DNA of 12,525 bases from Saccoglossus kowalevskii (taxonomy: Eukaryota; Hemichordata; Enteropneusta; Harrimaniidae): assembly GCF_000003605.2 (NCBI RefSeq), contig NW_003109918.1:1-12525 (forward strand). The letters run 5' to 3'. Position numbers and translations under genes: made by a program. Positions 1 through 10,812 of the stretch are shown here, one piece after another. The notes below the pieces were generated by a model that was not told the origin of the DNA, made no database searches, and saw only the letters and a list, made by a program, of their open reading frames with translations. Position 1 is the stretch's first letter, and each line of letters opens with the position of its first letter.

Positions 1-50
1 CCACGAGCACTAAATGCATGTAACAAGTCTCTTGAAATCAGATTTGCCCT
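1..50. other. Left flank, with a possible truncated repeat fragment at its end
   Basis: This is non-repetitive sequence before the array, with one CpG (positions 4–5) and no gene signal. The last ten bases, GATTTGCCCT, match unit positions 25–34 (GATCTGCCCT) at nine of ten. The nine bases that normally finish a unit (GTATTACAT) are absent, so this fragment joins directly to the first full unit at 51. This looks like a unit cut by a 9-bp deletion at the left edge. Only 50 bases are visible, so the flank cannot be assigned to a gene, an intron or a mobile element. Confidence 0.6.
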
Positions 51-1125
51 CACACTGTGGTGATATGGATATTTGATCTGCCCTGTATTACATCACACTG
101 TGGTGATATGGATATTTGATCTGCCCTGTATTACATCACACTGTGGTGATATGGATATTTGATCTGCACTGTATTACATCACACTGTGGTGATATGGATA
201 TTTGATCTGCCCTGTATTACATCACACTGTGGTGATATGGATATTTGATCTGCCCTGTATTACATCACACTGTAGTGATATGAATATTTGATCTGCCCTG
301 TATTACATCACACTGTGGTGATATGGATATTTGATCTGCCCTGTATTACATCACACTGTGGTGATATGGATATTTGATCTGCCCTGTATTACATCACACT
401 GTGGTGATATGGATATTTGATCTGCCCTGTATTACATCACACTGTGGTGATATGGATATTTGATCTGCACTGTATTACATCACACTGTGGTGATATGGAT
501 ATTTGATCTGCCCTGTATTACATCACACTGTGGTGATATGGATATTTGATCTGCCCTGTATTACATCACACTGTGGTGATATGGATATTTGATCTGCCCT
601 GTATTACATCACACTGTGGTGATATGGATATTTGATCTGCCCTGTATTACATCACACTGTGGTGATATGGATATTTGATCTGCACTGTATTACATCACAC
701 TGTGGTGATATGGATATTTGATCTGCCCTGTATTACATCACACTGTGGTGATATGGATATTTGATCTGCCCTGTATTACATCACACTGTGGTGATATGGA
801 TATTTGATCTGCCCTGTATTACATCACACTGTGGTGATATGGATATTTGATCTGCACTGTATTACATCACACTGTGGTGATATGAATATTTGATCTGCCC
901 TGTATTACATCACACTGTGGTGATATGGATATTTGATCTGCACTGTATTACATCACACTGTGGTGATATGGATATTTGATCTGCCCTGTATTATATCACA
1001 CTGTGGTGATATGGATATTTGATCTGCCCTGTATTACATCACACTGTGGTGATATGGATATTTGATCTGCACTGTATTACATCACACTGTAGTGATATGG
1101 ATATTTGATCTGTCCTGTATTACAT

Positions 1126-1172
1126 CACACTGTGGTGATATGGACATTTGCATGATCTGCACTGTATTATAT
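1126..1172. repeat. 47-bp variant unit (unit 25) with a CATG insertion
   Basis: This unit is 4 bp longer than the norm because TTTGATC reads TTTGCATGATC. The insertion creates ATTTGCAT at 1146–1153, a perfect match to the POU-family octamer (ATGCAAAT on the other strand). The unit also carries GGACAT, GCACTG and TTATAT substitutions, making it one of the most diverged units in the array. The preceding unit (1083) is TGTAGTG/GTCCTG. No octamer function is shown. The match follows from the insertion itself and could be incidental. Confidence 0.9.
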
Positions 1173-1301
1173 CACACTGTGGTGATATGAATATTTGATC
1201 TGCCCTGTATTACATCACACTGTGGTGATATGGATATTTGATCTGCCCTGTATTACATCACACTGTGGTGATATGAATATTTGATCTGCCCTGTATTACA
1301 T

Positions 1302-2677
1302 CACACTGTGGTGATATGGATATTTGATCTGCCTTGTATTACATCACACTGTGGTGATATGGATATTTGATCTGCCCTGTATTACATCACACTGTGGTGA
1401 TATGGATATTTGATCTGCCCTGTATTACATCACACTGTGGTGATATGGATATTTGATCTGCCCTGTATTACATCACACTGTGGTGATATGGATATTTGAT
1501 CTGCACTGTATTACATCACACTGTGGTGATATGAATATTTGATCTGCCCTGTATTACATCACACTGTGGTGATATGGATATTTGATCTGCCTTGTATTAC
1601 ATCACACTGTGGTGATATGGATATTTGATCTGCCCTGTATTACATCACACTGTGGTGATATGGATATTTGATCTGCCCTGTATTACATCACACTGTGGTG
1701 ATATGGATATTTGATCTGCCCTGTATTACATCACACTGTGGTGATATGGATATTTGATCTGCCCTGTATTACATCACACTGTGGTGATATGGATATTTGA
1801 TCTGCACTGTATTACATCACACTGTGGTGATATGAATATTTGATCTGCCCTGTATTACATCACACTGTGGTGATATGGATATTTGATCTGCCTTGTATTA
1901 CATCACACTGTGGTGATATGGATATTTGATCTGCCCTGTATTACATCACACTGTGGTGATATGGATATTTGATCTGCCCTGTATTACGTCACACTGTGGT
2001 GATATGGATATTTGATCTGCCCTGTATTACATCACACTGTGGTGATATGGATATTTGATCTGCACTGTATTACATCACACTGTGGTGATATGAATATTTG
2101 ATCTGCCCTGTATTACATCACACTGTGGTGATATGGATATTTGATCTGCCTTGTATTACATCACACTGTGGTGATATGGATATTTGATCTGCCCTGTATT
2201 ACATCACACTGTGGTGATATGGATATTTGATCTGCCCTGTATTACATCACACTGTGGTGATATGGATATTTGATCTGCCCTGTATTACATCACACTGTGG
2301 TGATATGAATATTTGATCTGCCTTGTATTACATCACACTGTGGTGATATGGATTTTTGATCTGCCCTGTATTACATCACACTGTGGTGATATGAATATTT
2401 GATCTGCCCTGTATTACATCACACTGTGGTGATATGAATATTTGATCTGCCTTGTATTACATCACACTGTGGTGATATGGATATTTGATCTGCCCTGTAT
2501 TACATCACACTGTGGTGATATGGATATTTGATCTGCCCTGTATTACATCACACTGTGGTGATATGGATATTTGATCTGCCCTGTATTACATCACACTGTG
2601 GTGATATGGATATTTGATCTGCACTGTATTACATCACACTGTGGTGATATGAATATTTGATCTGCCCTGTATTACAT
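1302..2677. repeat. Higher-order repeat zone: six-unit (258-bp) period
   Basis: Units 29–60 follow a recurring order: GCCTTG unit, three consensus units, a GCACTG unit, then an ATATGAAT unit. ATATGAAT units at 34, 41, 47, 54 and 60 are spaced 7, 6, 7 and 6 units apart. GCACTG units at 33, 40, 46 and 59 keep the same phase, always directly before an ATATGAAT unit. The position expected for one more GCACTG (unit 53) instead has a GATTTT substitution, and units 52 and 55 carry both ATATGAAT and GCCTTG. One ATTACGTCA variant lies at the end of unit 44. The six-unit block evidently amplified as a block, with occasional gain of one unit. Confidence 0.8.
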
Positions 2678-4225
2678 CACACTGTGGTGATATGGATATT
2701 TGATCTGCCCTGTATTACATCACACTGTGGTGATATGGACATTTGATCTGCCCTGTATTACATCACACTGTGGTGATATGGATATTTGATCTGCCTTGTA
2801 TTACATCACACTGTGGTGATATGGATATTTGATCTGCCCTGTATTACATCACACTGTGGTGATATGGATATTTGATCTGCCCTGTATTACATCACACTGT
2901 GGTGATATGGATATTTGATCTGCCCTGTATTACATCACACTGTGGTGATATGGATATTTGATCTGTCCGCCATTACATCACACTGTGGTGATATGGATAT
3001 TTGATCTGCCCTGTATTACATCACACTGTGGTGATATGGATATTTGATCTGCACTGTATTACATCACACTGTGGTGATATGAATATTTGATCTGCCCTGT
3101 ATTACATCACACTGTGGTGATATGGATATTTGATCTGCCTTGTATTACATCACACTGTGGTGATATGGATATTTGATCTGTCCTGTATTACATCACACTG
3201 TGGTGATATGGATATTTGATCTGCCCTGTATTACATCACACTGTGGTGATATGGACATTTGATCTGCCCTGTATTACATCACACTGTGGTGATATGGATA
3301 TTTGATCTGCACTGTATTACATCACACTGTGGTGATATGGATATTTGATCTGCCCTGTATTATATCACACTGTGGTGATATGGATATTTGATCTGCACTG
3401 TATTACATCACACTGTGGTGATATGGGTTTTTGATCTGCCCTGTATTACATCACACTGTGGTGATATGGATATTTGATCTGTCCTGTATTACATCACACT
3501 GTGGTGATATGGATATTTGATCTGCCCTGTATTACATCACACTGTGGTGATATGGATATTTGATCTGCCCTGTATTACATCACACTGTGGTGATATGGAT
3601 ATTTGATCTGCCCTGTATTACATCACACTGTGGTGATATAGATATTTGATCTGCCCTGTATTACATCACACTGTGGTGATATGGATATTTGATCTGCCCT
3701 GTATTACATCACACTGTGGTGATATGGATATTTGATCTGCCTTGTATTACATCACACTGTAGTGATATGGATATTTGATCTGCCCTGTATTACATCACAC
3801 TGTAGTGATATGGATATTTGATCTGCCCTGTATTACATCACACTGTGGTGATATGGATATTTGATCTGCCCTGTATTACATCACACTGTGGTGATATGGA
3901 TATTTGATCTGCCCTGTATTACATCACACTGTGGTGATATGGATATTTGATCTGCCCTGTATTACATCACACTGTGGTGATATGGATATTTGATCTGCCC
4001 TGTATTACATCACACTGTGGTGATATGGATATTTGATCTGCCCTGTATTACATCACACTGTGGTGATATGGATATTTGATCTGCCCTGTATTACATCACA
4101 CTGTGGTGATATGGATATTTGATCTGCCCTGTATTACATCACACTGTGGTGATATGGATATTTGATCTGCCTTGTATTACATCACACTGTGGTGATATGG
4201 ATATTTGATCTGCCTTGTATTACAT

Positions 4226-4319
4226 CACACTGTGGTGATATGGATATTTGCATGATCTGCCTTGTATTACATCACACTGTGGTGATATGGATATTTGCAT
4301 GATCTGCCCTGTATTACAT
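4226..4319. repeat. Adjacent pair of 47-bp variant units (units 97–98)
   Basis: These are two consecutive units with the same CATG insertion as the unit at 1126. They place ATTTGCAT at 4246–4253 and 4293–4300, 47 bp apart. The first unit is of the GCCTTG class and the second is otherwise consensus, so the pair is not a simple copy of the unit at 1126. They follow two GCCTTG units (4140 and 4183). After this pair the 43-bp register continues unbroken to the end of the array. Confidence 0.92.
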
Positions 4320-5308
4320 CACACTGTGGTGATATGGATATTTGATCTGCACTGTATTACATCACACTGTGGTGATATGGATATTTGATCTGCCCTGTAT
4401 TACATCACACTGTGGTGATATGGATATTTGATCTGCCCTGTATTACATCACACTGTGGTGATATATATATTTGATCTGCCCTGTATTACATCACACTTTA
4501 GTGATATGAATATTTGATCTGCCCTGTATTACATCACACTGTGGTGATATGGATATTTGATCTGCACTGTATTACATCACACTGTGGTGATATGGATATT
4601 TGATCTGCCCTGTATTACATCACACTGTAGTGATATGAATATTTGATCTGCCCTGTATTACATCACACTGTGGTGATATGGATATTTGATCTGCCCTGTA
4701 TTACATCACACTGTGGTGATATGGATATTTGATCTGCCCTGTATTACGTCACACTGTGGTGATATGGATATTTGATCTGCCCTGTATTACATCACAATGT
4801 GATGATATGGATATTTGATCTGCCCTGTATTACATCACACTGTAGTGATATGGATATTTGATCTGCCCTGTATTACATCACACTGTGGTGATATGGATAT
4901 TTGATCTGCCCTGTATTACATCACACTGTGGTGATATGGATATTTGATCTGCCCTGTATTACATCACACTGTGGTGATATGGATATTTGATCTGTCCGTC
5001 ATTACATCACACTGTGGTGATATGGATATTTGATCTGCCCTGTATTACATCACACTGTGGTGATATGGATATTTGATCTGCCCTGTATTACATCACACTG
5101 TGGTGATATGGATATTTGATCTGCCCTGTATTACATCACACTGTGGTGATATGGATATTTGATCTGCCCTGTATTACATCACACTGTGGTGATATGGATA
5201 TTTGATCTGTCCTGTATTACATCACACTGTGGTGATATGGACATTTGATCTGCCATGTATTACATCACACTGTGGTGATATGGATATTTGATCTGCCCTG
5301 TATTACAT

Positions 5309-5996
5309 CACACTGTGGTGATATGGATATTTGATCTGTCCGTCATTACATCACACTGTGGTGATATGGATATTTGATCTGTCCTGTATTACATCACACT
5401 GTGGTGATATGGATATTTGATCTGCCCTGTATTACATCACACTGTGGTGATATGGATATTTGATCTGCCCTGTATTACATCACACTGTGGTGATATGGAT
5501 ATTTGATCTGTCCGTCATTACATCACACTGTGGTGATATGGATATTTGATCTGCCCTGTATTACATCACACTGTGGTGATATGGATATTTGATCTGTCCT
5601 GTATTACATCACACTGTGGTGATATGGACATTTGATCTGCCCTGTATTACATCACACTGTGGTGATATGGATATTTGATCTGCCCTGTATTACATCACAC
5701 TGTGGTGATATGGATATTTGATCTGCCTTGTATTACATCACACTGTAGTGATATGGATATTTGATCTGCCATGTATTACATCACACTGTGGTGATATGGC
5801 TATTTGATCTGCCCTGTATTACATCACACTATGGTAATATGGATATTTGATCTGCCCTGTATTACATCACACTGTGGTGATATGGATATTTGATCTGCCC
5901 TGTATTACATCACACTGTGGTGATATGGATATTTGATCTGCCTTGTATTACATCACACTGTAGTGATATGGATATTTGATCTGCCATGTATTACAT
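5309..5996. repeat. 16-unit variant block, first copy (units 122–137)
   Basis: This 688-bp block has a distinctive unit order: TCCGTC, GTCCTG, two consensus, TCCGTC, consensus, GTCCTG, GGACAT, consensus, GCCTTG, TGTAGTG+GCCATG, a GGCTAT unit, a CACTATGGTAAT unit (5825), consensus, GCCTTG, TGTAGTG+GCCATG. The same order recurs at 8878–9565, 83 units (3,569 bp) away, with two base differences seen by eye: TCCGTC against TCCGCC in the fifth unit, and GGCTAT against GGATAT in the twelfth. An 11-unit part is also present at 6470–6942. Confidence 0.88.
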
Positions 5997-6254
5997 CACA
6001 CTGTGGTGATATGGATATTTGATCTGCCCTGTATTACATCACTCTGTGGTGATATGGATATTTGATCTGCTCTGTATTACATCACACTGTGGTGATATGG
6101 ATATTTGATCTGCCCTGTATTACATCACACTGTAGTGATATGGATATTTGATCTGCCCTGTATTACATCACACTGTGGTGATATGGATATTTGATCTGCC
6201 CTGTATTACATCACACTGTGGTGATATGGATATTTGATCTGCCCTGTATTACAT

Positions 6255-6684
6255 CACACTGTGGTGATATGGATATTTGATCTGTCCGTCATTACACCAC
6301 ACTGTGGTGATATGGATATTTGATCTGCCCTGTATTACATCACACTGTGGTGATATGGATATTTGATCTGCCCTGTATTGCATCACACTGTGGTGATATG
6401 GATATTTGATCTGCCCTGTATTACATCACACTGTGGTGATATGGATATTTGATCTGCCCTGTATTACATCACACTGTGGTGATATGGATATTTGATCTGT
6501 CCGCCATTACATCACACTGTGGTGATATGGATATTTGATCTGCCCTGTATTACATCACACTGTGGTGATATGGATATTTGATCTGTCCTGTATTACATCA
6601 CACTGTGGTGATATGGACATTTGATCTGCCCTGTATTACATCACACTGTGGTGATATGGATATTTGATCTGCCCTGTATTACAT
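6255..6684. repeat. 10-unit block shared with 10383–10812
   Basis: The block opens with a TCCGTC unit ending ATTACACCAC. Two units later comes a unit ending ATTGCAT, then a TCCGCC unit, consensus, GTCCTG and GGACAT. Both private changes (ACACCAC and ATTGCAT) recur in the same order at 10383–10812, exactly 96 units (4,128 bp) downstream. The two copies differ at two bases seen by eye: TCCGCC against TCCGTC, and GGATAT against GAATAT in the last unit. It overlaps the block starting at 6384, so two different duplications share this source region. Confidence 0.87.
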
Positions 6685-7243
6685 CACACTGTGGTGATAT
6701 GGATATTTGATCTGCCTTGTATTACATCACACTGTAGTGATATGGATATTTGATCTGCCATGTATTACATCACACTGTGGTGATATGGATATTTGATCTG
6801 CCCTGTATTACATCACACTATGGTAATATGGATATTTGATCTGCCCTGTATTACATCACACTGTGGTGATATGGATATTTGATCTGCCCTGTATTACATC
6901 ACACTGTGGTGATATGGATATTTGATCTGCCTTGTATTACATCACACTGTAGTGATATGGATATTTGATCTGCCCTGTATTACATCACACTGTGGTGATA
7001 TGGATATTTGATCTGCCCTGTATTACATCACACTGTGGTGATATGGATATTTGATCTGCCCTGTATTACATCACACTGTGGTGATATGGATATTTGATCT
7101 GCCATGTATTACATCACACTGTAGTGATATGGATATTTGATCTGCCCTGTATTACATCACACTGTGGTGATATGGATATTTGATCTGCCCTGTATTACAT
7201 CACACTGTGGTGATATGGATATTTGATCTGCCCTGTATTACAT
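6384..7243. repeat. 20-unit block duplicated at 8964–9823
   Basis: Units 147–166 match units 207–226 at a distance of 60 units (2,580 bp). By eye only two bases differ over 860 bp: GCCCTG against GCCATG in the unit at 6943, and GCCATG against GCCCTG in the unit at 7072. Shared markers in order are TCCGCC (6470), GTCCTG, GGACAT, GCCTTG, TGTAGTG+GCCATG, CACTATGGTAAT (6814), GCCTTG and TGTAGTG (6943), then another TGTAGTG (7115). The match is too specific to arise from independent mutation. Confidence 0.87.
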
Positions 7244-8533
7244 CACACTGTGGTGATATGGATATTTGATCTGCCCTGTATTACATCACACTGTGGTGAT
7301 ATGGATATTTGATCTGCCCTGTATTACATCACACTGTGGTGATATGGATATTTGATCTGCCCTGTATTACATCACACTGTGGTGATATGGATATTTGATC
7401 TGCACTGTATTACATCACACTGTGGTGATATGGATATTTGATCTGCCCTGTATTACATCACACTGTGGTGATATGGATATTTGATCTGCCCTGTATTACA
7501 TCACACTGTAGTGATATGAATATTTGATCTGCCCTGTATTACATCACACTGTGGTGATATGGATATTTGATCTGCCCTGTATTACATCACACTGTGGTGA
7601 TATGGATATTTGATCTGCCCTGTATTACATCACACTGTGGTGATATGGATATTTGATCTGCCCTGTATTACATCACACTGTGGTGATATGGATATTTGAT
7701 CTGCACTGTATTACATCACACTGTGGTGATATGGATATTTGATCTGCCCTGTATTACATCACACTGTGGTGATATGGATATTTGATCTGCCCTGTATTAC
7801 ATCACACTGTGGTGATATGGATATTTGATCTGCCCTGTATTACATCACACTGTGGTGATATGGATATTTGATCTGCCCTGTATTACATCACACTGTGGTG
7901 ATATGGATATTTGATCTGCCCTGTATTACATCACACTGTGGTGATATGGATATTTGATCTGCACTGTATTACATCACACTGTGGTGATATGGATATTTGA
8001 TCTGCCCTGTATTACATCACACTGTGGTGATATGGATATTTGATCTGCCCTGTATTACATCACACTGTGGTGATATGGATATTTGATCTGCCTTGTATTA
8101 CATCACACTGTGGTGATATGGATATTTGATCTTCCTTGTATTACATCACACTGTGGTGATATGGATATTTGATCTGCCCTGTATTACATCACACTGTGGT
8201 GATATGGATATTTGATCTGCCCTGTATTACATCACACTGTGGTGATATGGATATTTGATCTGCCCTGTATTACATCACACTGTGGTGATATGGATATTTG
8301 ATCTGCACTGTATTACATCACACTGTGGTGATATGGATATTTGATCTGTCCTGTATTACATCACACTGTGGTGATATGGATATTTGATCTGCCCTGTATT
8401 ACATCACACTGTGGTGATATGGATATTTGATCTCTCCTGTATTACATCACACTGTGGTGATATGTATATTTGATCTGCACTGTATTACATCACACTGTGG
8501 TGATATGGATATTTGATCTGCCCTGTATTACAT

Positions 8534-8791
8534 CACACTGTGGTGATATGGATATTTGATCTGCACTGTATTACATCTCACTGTGGTGATATGGATATTT
8601 GATCTGCACTGTATTACATCACACTGTGGTGATATGGATATTTGATCTGCACTGTATTACATCACACTGTAGTGATATGGATATTTGATCTGCACTGTAT
8701 TACATCACACTGTGGTGATATGGATATTTGATCTGCACTGTATTACATCACACTGTGGTGATATGGATATTTGATCTGCACTGTATTACAT
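8534..8791. repeat. Run of six consecutive GCACTG units
   Basis: Units 197–202 all carry C32A (GCACTG), while elsewhere this variant is normally isolated. One also has TGTAGTG (8663), and the unit at 8577 begins CTCACTG because of a private change at the junction. The run is best read as local homogenisation or expansion of a single GCACTG unit. The preceding units at 8405 (CTCTCCTG) and 8448 (ATATGTAT) are also unusual, so this is a patch of recent turnover. Confidence 0.85.
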
Positions 8792-8877
8792 CACACTGTG
8801 GTGATATGGATATTTGATCTACCCTGTATTACATCACACTGTGGTGATATGGATATTTGATCTGCCCTGTATTACAT

Positions 8878-9823
8878 CACACTGTGGTGATATGGATATT
8901 TGATCTGTCCGTCATTACATCACACTGTGGTGATATGGATATTTGATCTGTCCTGTATTACATCACACTGTGGTGATATGGATATTTGATCTGCCCTGTA
9001 TTACATCACACTGTGGTGATATGGATATTTGATCTGCCCTGTATTACATCACACTGTGGTGATATGGATATTTGATCTGTCCGCCATTACATCACACTGT
9101 GGTGATATGGATATTTGATCTGCCCTGTATTACATCACACTGTGGTGATATGGATATTTGATCTGTCCTGTATTACATCACACTGTGGTGATATGGACAT
9201 TTGATCTGCCCTGTATTACATCACACTGTGGTGATATGGATATTTGATCTGCCCTGTATTACATCACACTGTGGTGATATGGATATTTGATCTGCCTTGT
9301 ATTACATCACACTGTAGTGATATGGATATTTGATCTGCCATGTATTACATCACACTGTGGTGATATGGATATTTGATCTGCCCTGTATTACATCACACTA
9401 TGGTAATATGGATATTTGATCTGCCCTGTATTACATCACACTGTGGTGATATGGATATTTGATCTGCCCTGTATTACATCACACTGTGGTGATATGGATA
9501 TTTGATCTGCCTTGTATTACATCACACTGTAGTGATATGGATATTTGATCTGCCATGTATTACATCACACTGTGGTGATATGGATATTTGATCTGCCCTG
9601 TATTACATCACACTGTGGTGATATGGATATTTGATCTGCCCTGTATTACATCACACTGTGGTGATATGGATATTTGATCTGCCCTGTATTACATCACACT
9701 GTAGTGATATGGATATTTGATCTGCCCTGTATTACATCACACTGTGGTGATATGGATATTTGATCTGCCCTGTATTACATCACACTGTGGTGATATGGAT
9801 ATTTGATCTGCCCTGTATTACAT
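8878..9823. repeat. Copy region matching both 5309–5996 and 6384–7243
   Basis: Units 205–226 combine two matches. Units 205–220 reproduce the 16-unit block at 5309, including the opening TCCGTC–GTCCTG–consensus–consensus–TCCG series. Units 207–226 reproduce the 20-unit block at 6384, including the TCCGCC spelling and the later TGTAGTG unit at 9695. The left end resembles the first source and the right end the second. It is therefore either a mosaic or closest to an ancestor of both. Confidence 0.82.
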
Positions 9824-10382
9824 CACACTGTGGTGATATGGATATTTGATCTGCCTTGTATTACATCACACTGTAGTGATATGGATATTTGATCTGCCAT
9901 GTATTACATCACACTGTGGTGATATGGATATTTGATCTGCCCTGTATTACATCACACTGTGGTGATATGGATATTTGATCTGCCCTGTATTACATCACAC
10001 TGTGGTGATATGGATATTTGATCTGCCCTGTATTACATCACACTGTGGTGATATGGATATTTGATCTGCCTTGTATTACATCACACTGTAGTGATATGGA
10101 TATTTGATCTGCCATGTATTACATCACACTGTGGTGATATGGATATTTGATCTGCCCTGTATTACATCACACTGTGGTGATATGGATATTTGATCTGCCC
10201 TGTATTACATCACACTGTAGTGATATGGATATTTGATCTGCCCTGTATTACATCACACTGTGGTGATATGGATATTTGATCTGCCCTGTATTACATCACA
10301 CTGTGGTGATATGGATATTTGATCTGCCCTGTATTACATCACACTGTGGTGATATGAATATTTGATCTGCCCTGTATTACAT

Positions 10383-10812
10383 CACACTGTGGTGATATGG
10401 ATATTTGATCTGTCCGTCATTACACCACACTGTGGTGATATGGATATTTGATCTGCCCTGTATTACATCACACTGTGGTGATATGGATATTTGATCTGCC
10501 CTGTATTGCATCACACTGTGGTGATATGGATATTTGATCTGCCCTGTATTACATCACACTGTGGTGATATGGATATTTGATCTGCCCTGTATTACATCAC
10601 ACTGTGGTGATATGGATATTTGATCTGTCCGTCATTACATCACACTGTGGTGATATGGATATTTGATCTGCCCTGTATTACATCACACTGTGGTGATATG
10701 GATATTTGATCTGTCCTGTATTACATCACACTGTGGTGATATGGACATTTGATCTGCCCTGTATTACATCACACTGTGGTGATATGAATATTTGATCTGC
10801 CCTGTATTACAT
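10383..10812. repeat. Downstream copy of the 10-unit block at 6255
   Basis: This copy starts with the TCCGTC unit ending ATTACACCAC and carries the ATTGCAT change two units later (about 10505). GTCCTG and GGACAT units follow at 10684 and 10727. The last shared unit has gained ATATGAAT. Upstream the match to the first copy loses register by one unit: the TGTAGTG marker sits four units before the block here (10211) but three units before it in the first copy (6126). One unit, probably the ATATGAAT unit at 10340, was gained or lost. Confidence 0.83.

Noticed and set aside
4456-4475. ATATATATAT stretch as a separate microsatellite
   Set aside because: It is a single unit in which GGATAT changed to ATATAT, extending the existing alternating AT. 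It is too short to call a locus of its own.
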